The position numbers were made by a program, and so were the translations under genes. The notes beneath the pieces were generated by a model. That model was not told where the DNA came from and did not search any database. It was given only the letters and a program-made list of their open reading frames with translations. Source: Actinomycetota bacterium (GTDB taxonomy: Bacteria > Actinomycetota > Actinomycetes > Streptosporangiales > Streptosporangiaceae). Taken from it: a stretch of DNA of 5,040 bases. The first letter of the stretch is position 1, and every line of letters starts with the position of its first letter. The DNA is taken from contig DPMS01000015.1 in NCBI GenBank assembly GCA_003541285.1, positions 1-5,040 of the forward strand. The letters are read 5' to 3'. Shown here in pieces: positions 4,748 through 5,040 of the stretch.

Positions 4748-5040
4748 CTATTTCCGGCGCCGAATCGGGCGGAGCCAGAACGGGCCGGGCCGGGCTGACT
4801 GCCCGTCAGCCGCGCCGTCCCGCGCGGTCATCCGTTCGCCCCCGGCGGCACCCCCCCGGCCAGCGCTCCCCCCGGCGGCCCTCCCCCCGGCGGCGCTCCC
4901 GCTGCCCCCACCCGACGTGGGCGTGCGGGTGAAAGGCCCGCCTGCGGCCCGCCCGGACGGCGCCGCCGGCGATCCGGCCGTGAACGGGGCACTGCCCGGC
5001 GAATGCGGCGGCGCACTGCCCGGCGAATGCGGCGGCGCAC
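4748..5040 (-). CDS. C-terminal part of a protein entering from the right edge, Ala/Gly/Pro/Ser-rich tail
   Basis: This minus-strand frame is open without a start from the window edge to TAG 4750-4748, 12 nt before the GTG of the VirB8-like gene. It gives 97 residues: two copies of APPHSPGS, a low-complexity Ala/Gly/Ser/Pro stretch (SGGGSGSAAGGRAAGG), then ERMTARDGAADGQSARPGPFWLRPIRRRK with a basic end. Such tails are typical of actinobacterial membrane or secretion proteins; in Gram-positive conjugation clusters the gene before the VirB8-like one is often a multi-pass VirB6/TrbL-like protein, so that is a guess for the missing part. The frame was chosen for its protein-like composition and the operon spacing. 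Two other minus frames are open until 4828 and 4806 but give Arg-rich, unlikely proteins, although the one ending at 4806 has slightly fewer A/T third positions. Frame choice is therefore not certain. Confidence 0.55.
   Translation of the reverse strand, partial: APPHSPGSAPPHSPGSAPFTAGSPAAPSGRAAGGPFTRTPTSGGGSGSAAGGRAAGGSAGRGGAAGGERMTARDGAADGQSARPGPFWLRPIRRRK
4991..5040 (-). repeat. 24-bp in-frame tandem repeat cut by the window edge
   Basis: Copies 4991-5014 and 5015-5038 are identical over 24 bp, and 5039-5040 begin a third copy. On the minus strand each unit encodes APPHSPGS in the frame of the partial gene. Since 24 is a multiple of 3, copy-number change would keep the reading frame. The full copy number lies beyond the window. 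Confidence 0.85.

Noticed and set aside
4828..5040. Arg-rich minus-strand frame at the right edge (MRRRIRRAVRRR...)
   Set aside because: It has more A/T third positions than the alternative frames and an implausible poly-Arg composition. The frame ending at 4748 fits the operon spacing and a normal linker composition.

Overview
The window is uniformly G+C-rich, with strong G/C preference at third codon positions, good GGAGG ribosome sites on two genes and little or no Shine-Dalgarno sequence on the others. Together with the protein families present, this points to a filamentous actinobacterium (Streptomyces/Streptosporangiales-like). The sequence does not allow a finer assignment.

Layout. 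Left part (1-1012): a 9-bp-phased CTGGTC repeat array stands just upstream of a 72-residue stand-alone GntR-type winged-helix protein (172-390, +), followed by a DUF5655-type protein with an N-terminal Cys/His cluster (596-1012, +). Middle part (1076-1644, minus strand): a MmcQ/YjbR-family gene broken by one missing base at its conserved Trp codon, followed downstream by a 56-residue small ORF with a good ribosome site. Then, divergently, comes an apparently intact rhomboid intramembrane serine protease with an N-terminal B-box-like zinc finger (1869-2741, +).

Right part (2877-5040, minus strand): a compact, co-transcribed-looking set. It contains the Ala/Gly/Pro/Ser-rich C-terminus of a protein entering from the right edge, then a single-pass membrane protein resembling a VirB8/TcpC-type conjugation component, then a membrane-anchored bifunctional muramidase/NlpC-P60 peptidase whose start overlaps the preceding stop (ATGA). 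This order resembles the cell-wall-opening and membrane-core part of Gram-positive type IV secretion/conjugation clusters. The right part is therefore probably the distal end of an integrative or conjugative element operon, with the rhomboid gene converging on it.

Points of interest: the phased repeats before the GntR gene, the frameshift that creates a possible translationally coupled split YjbR protein, a coding-like third-position signature running past the rhomboid stop, a shared palindrome between the convergent genes, and an in-frame 24-bp tandem repeat cut by the window edge. No RNA gene, IS element, CRISPR array or integrase was seen. I did not find strong evidence for a wholly new multi-gene system.
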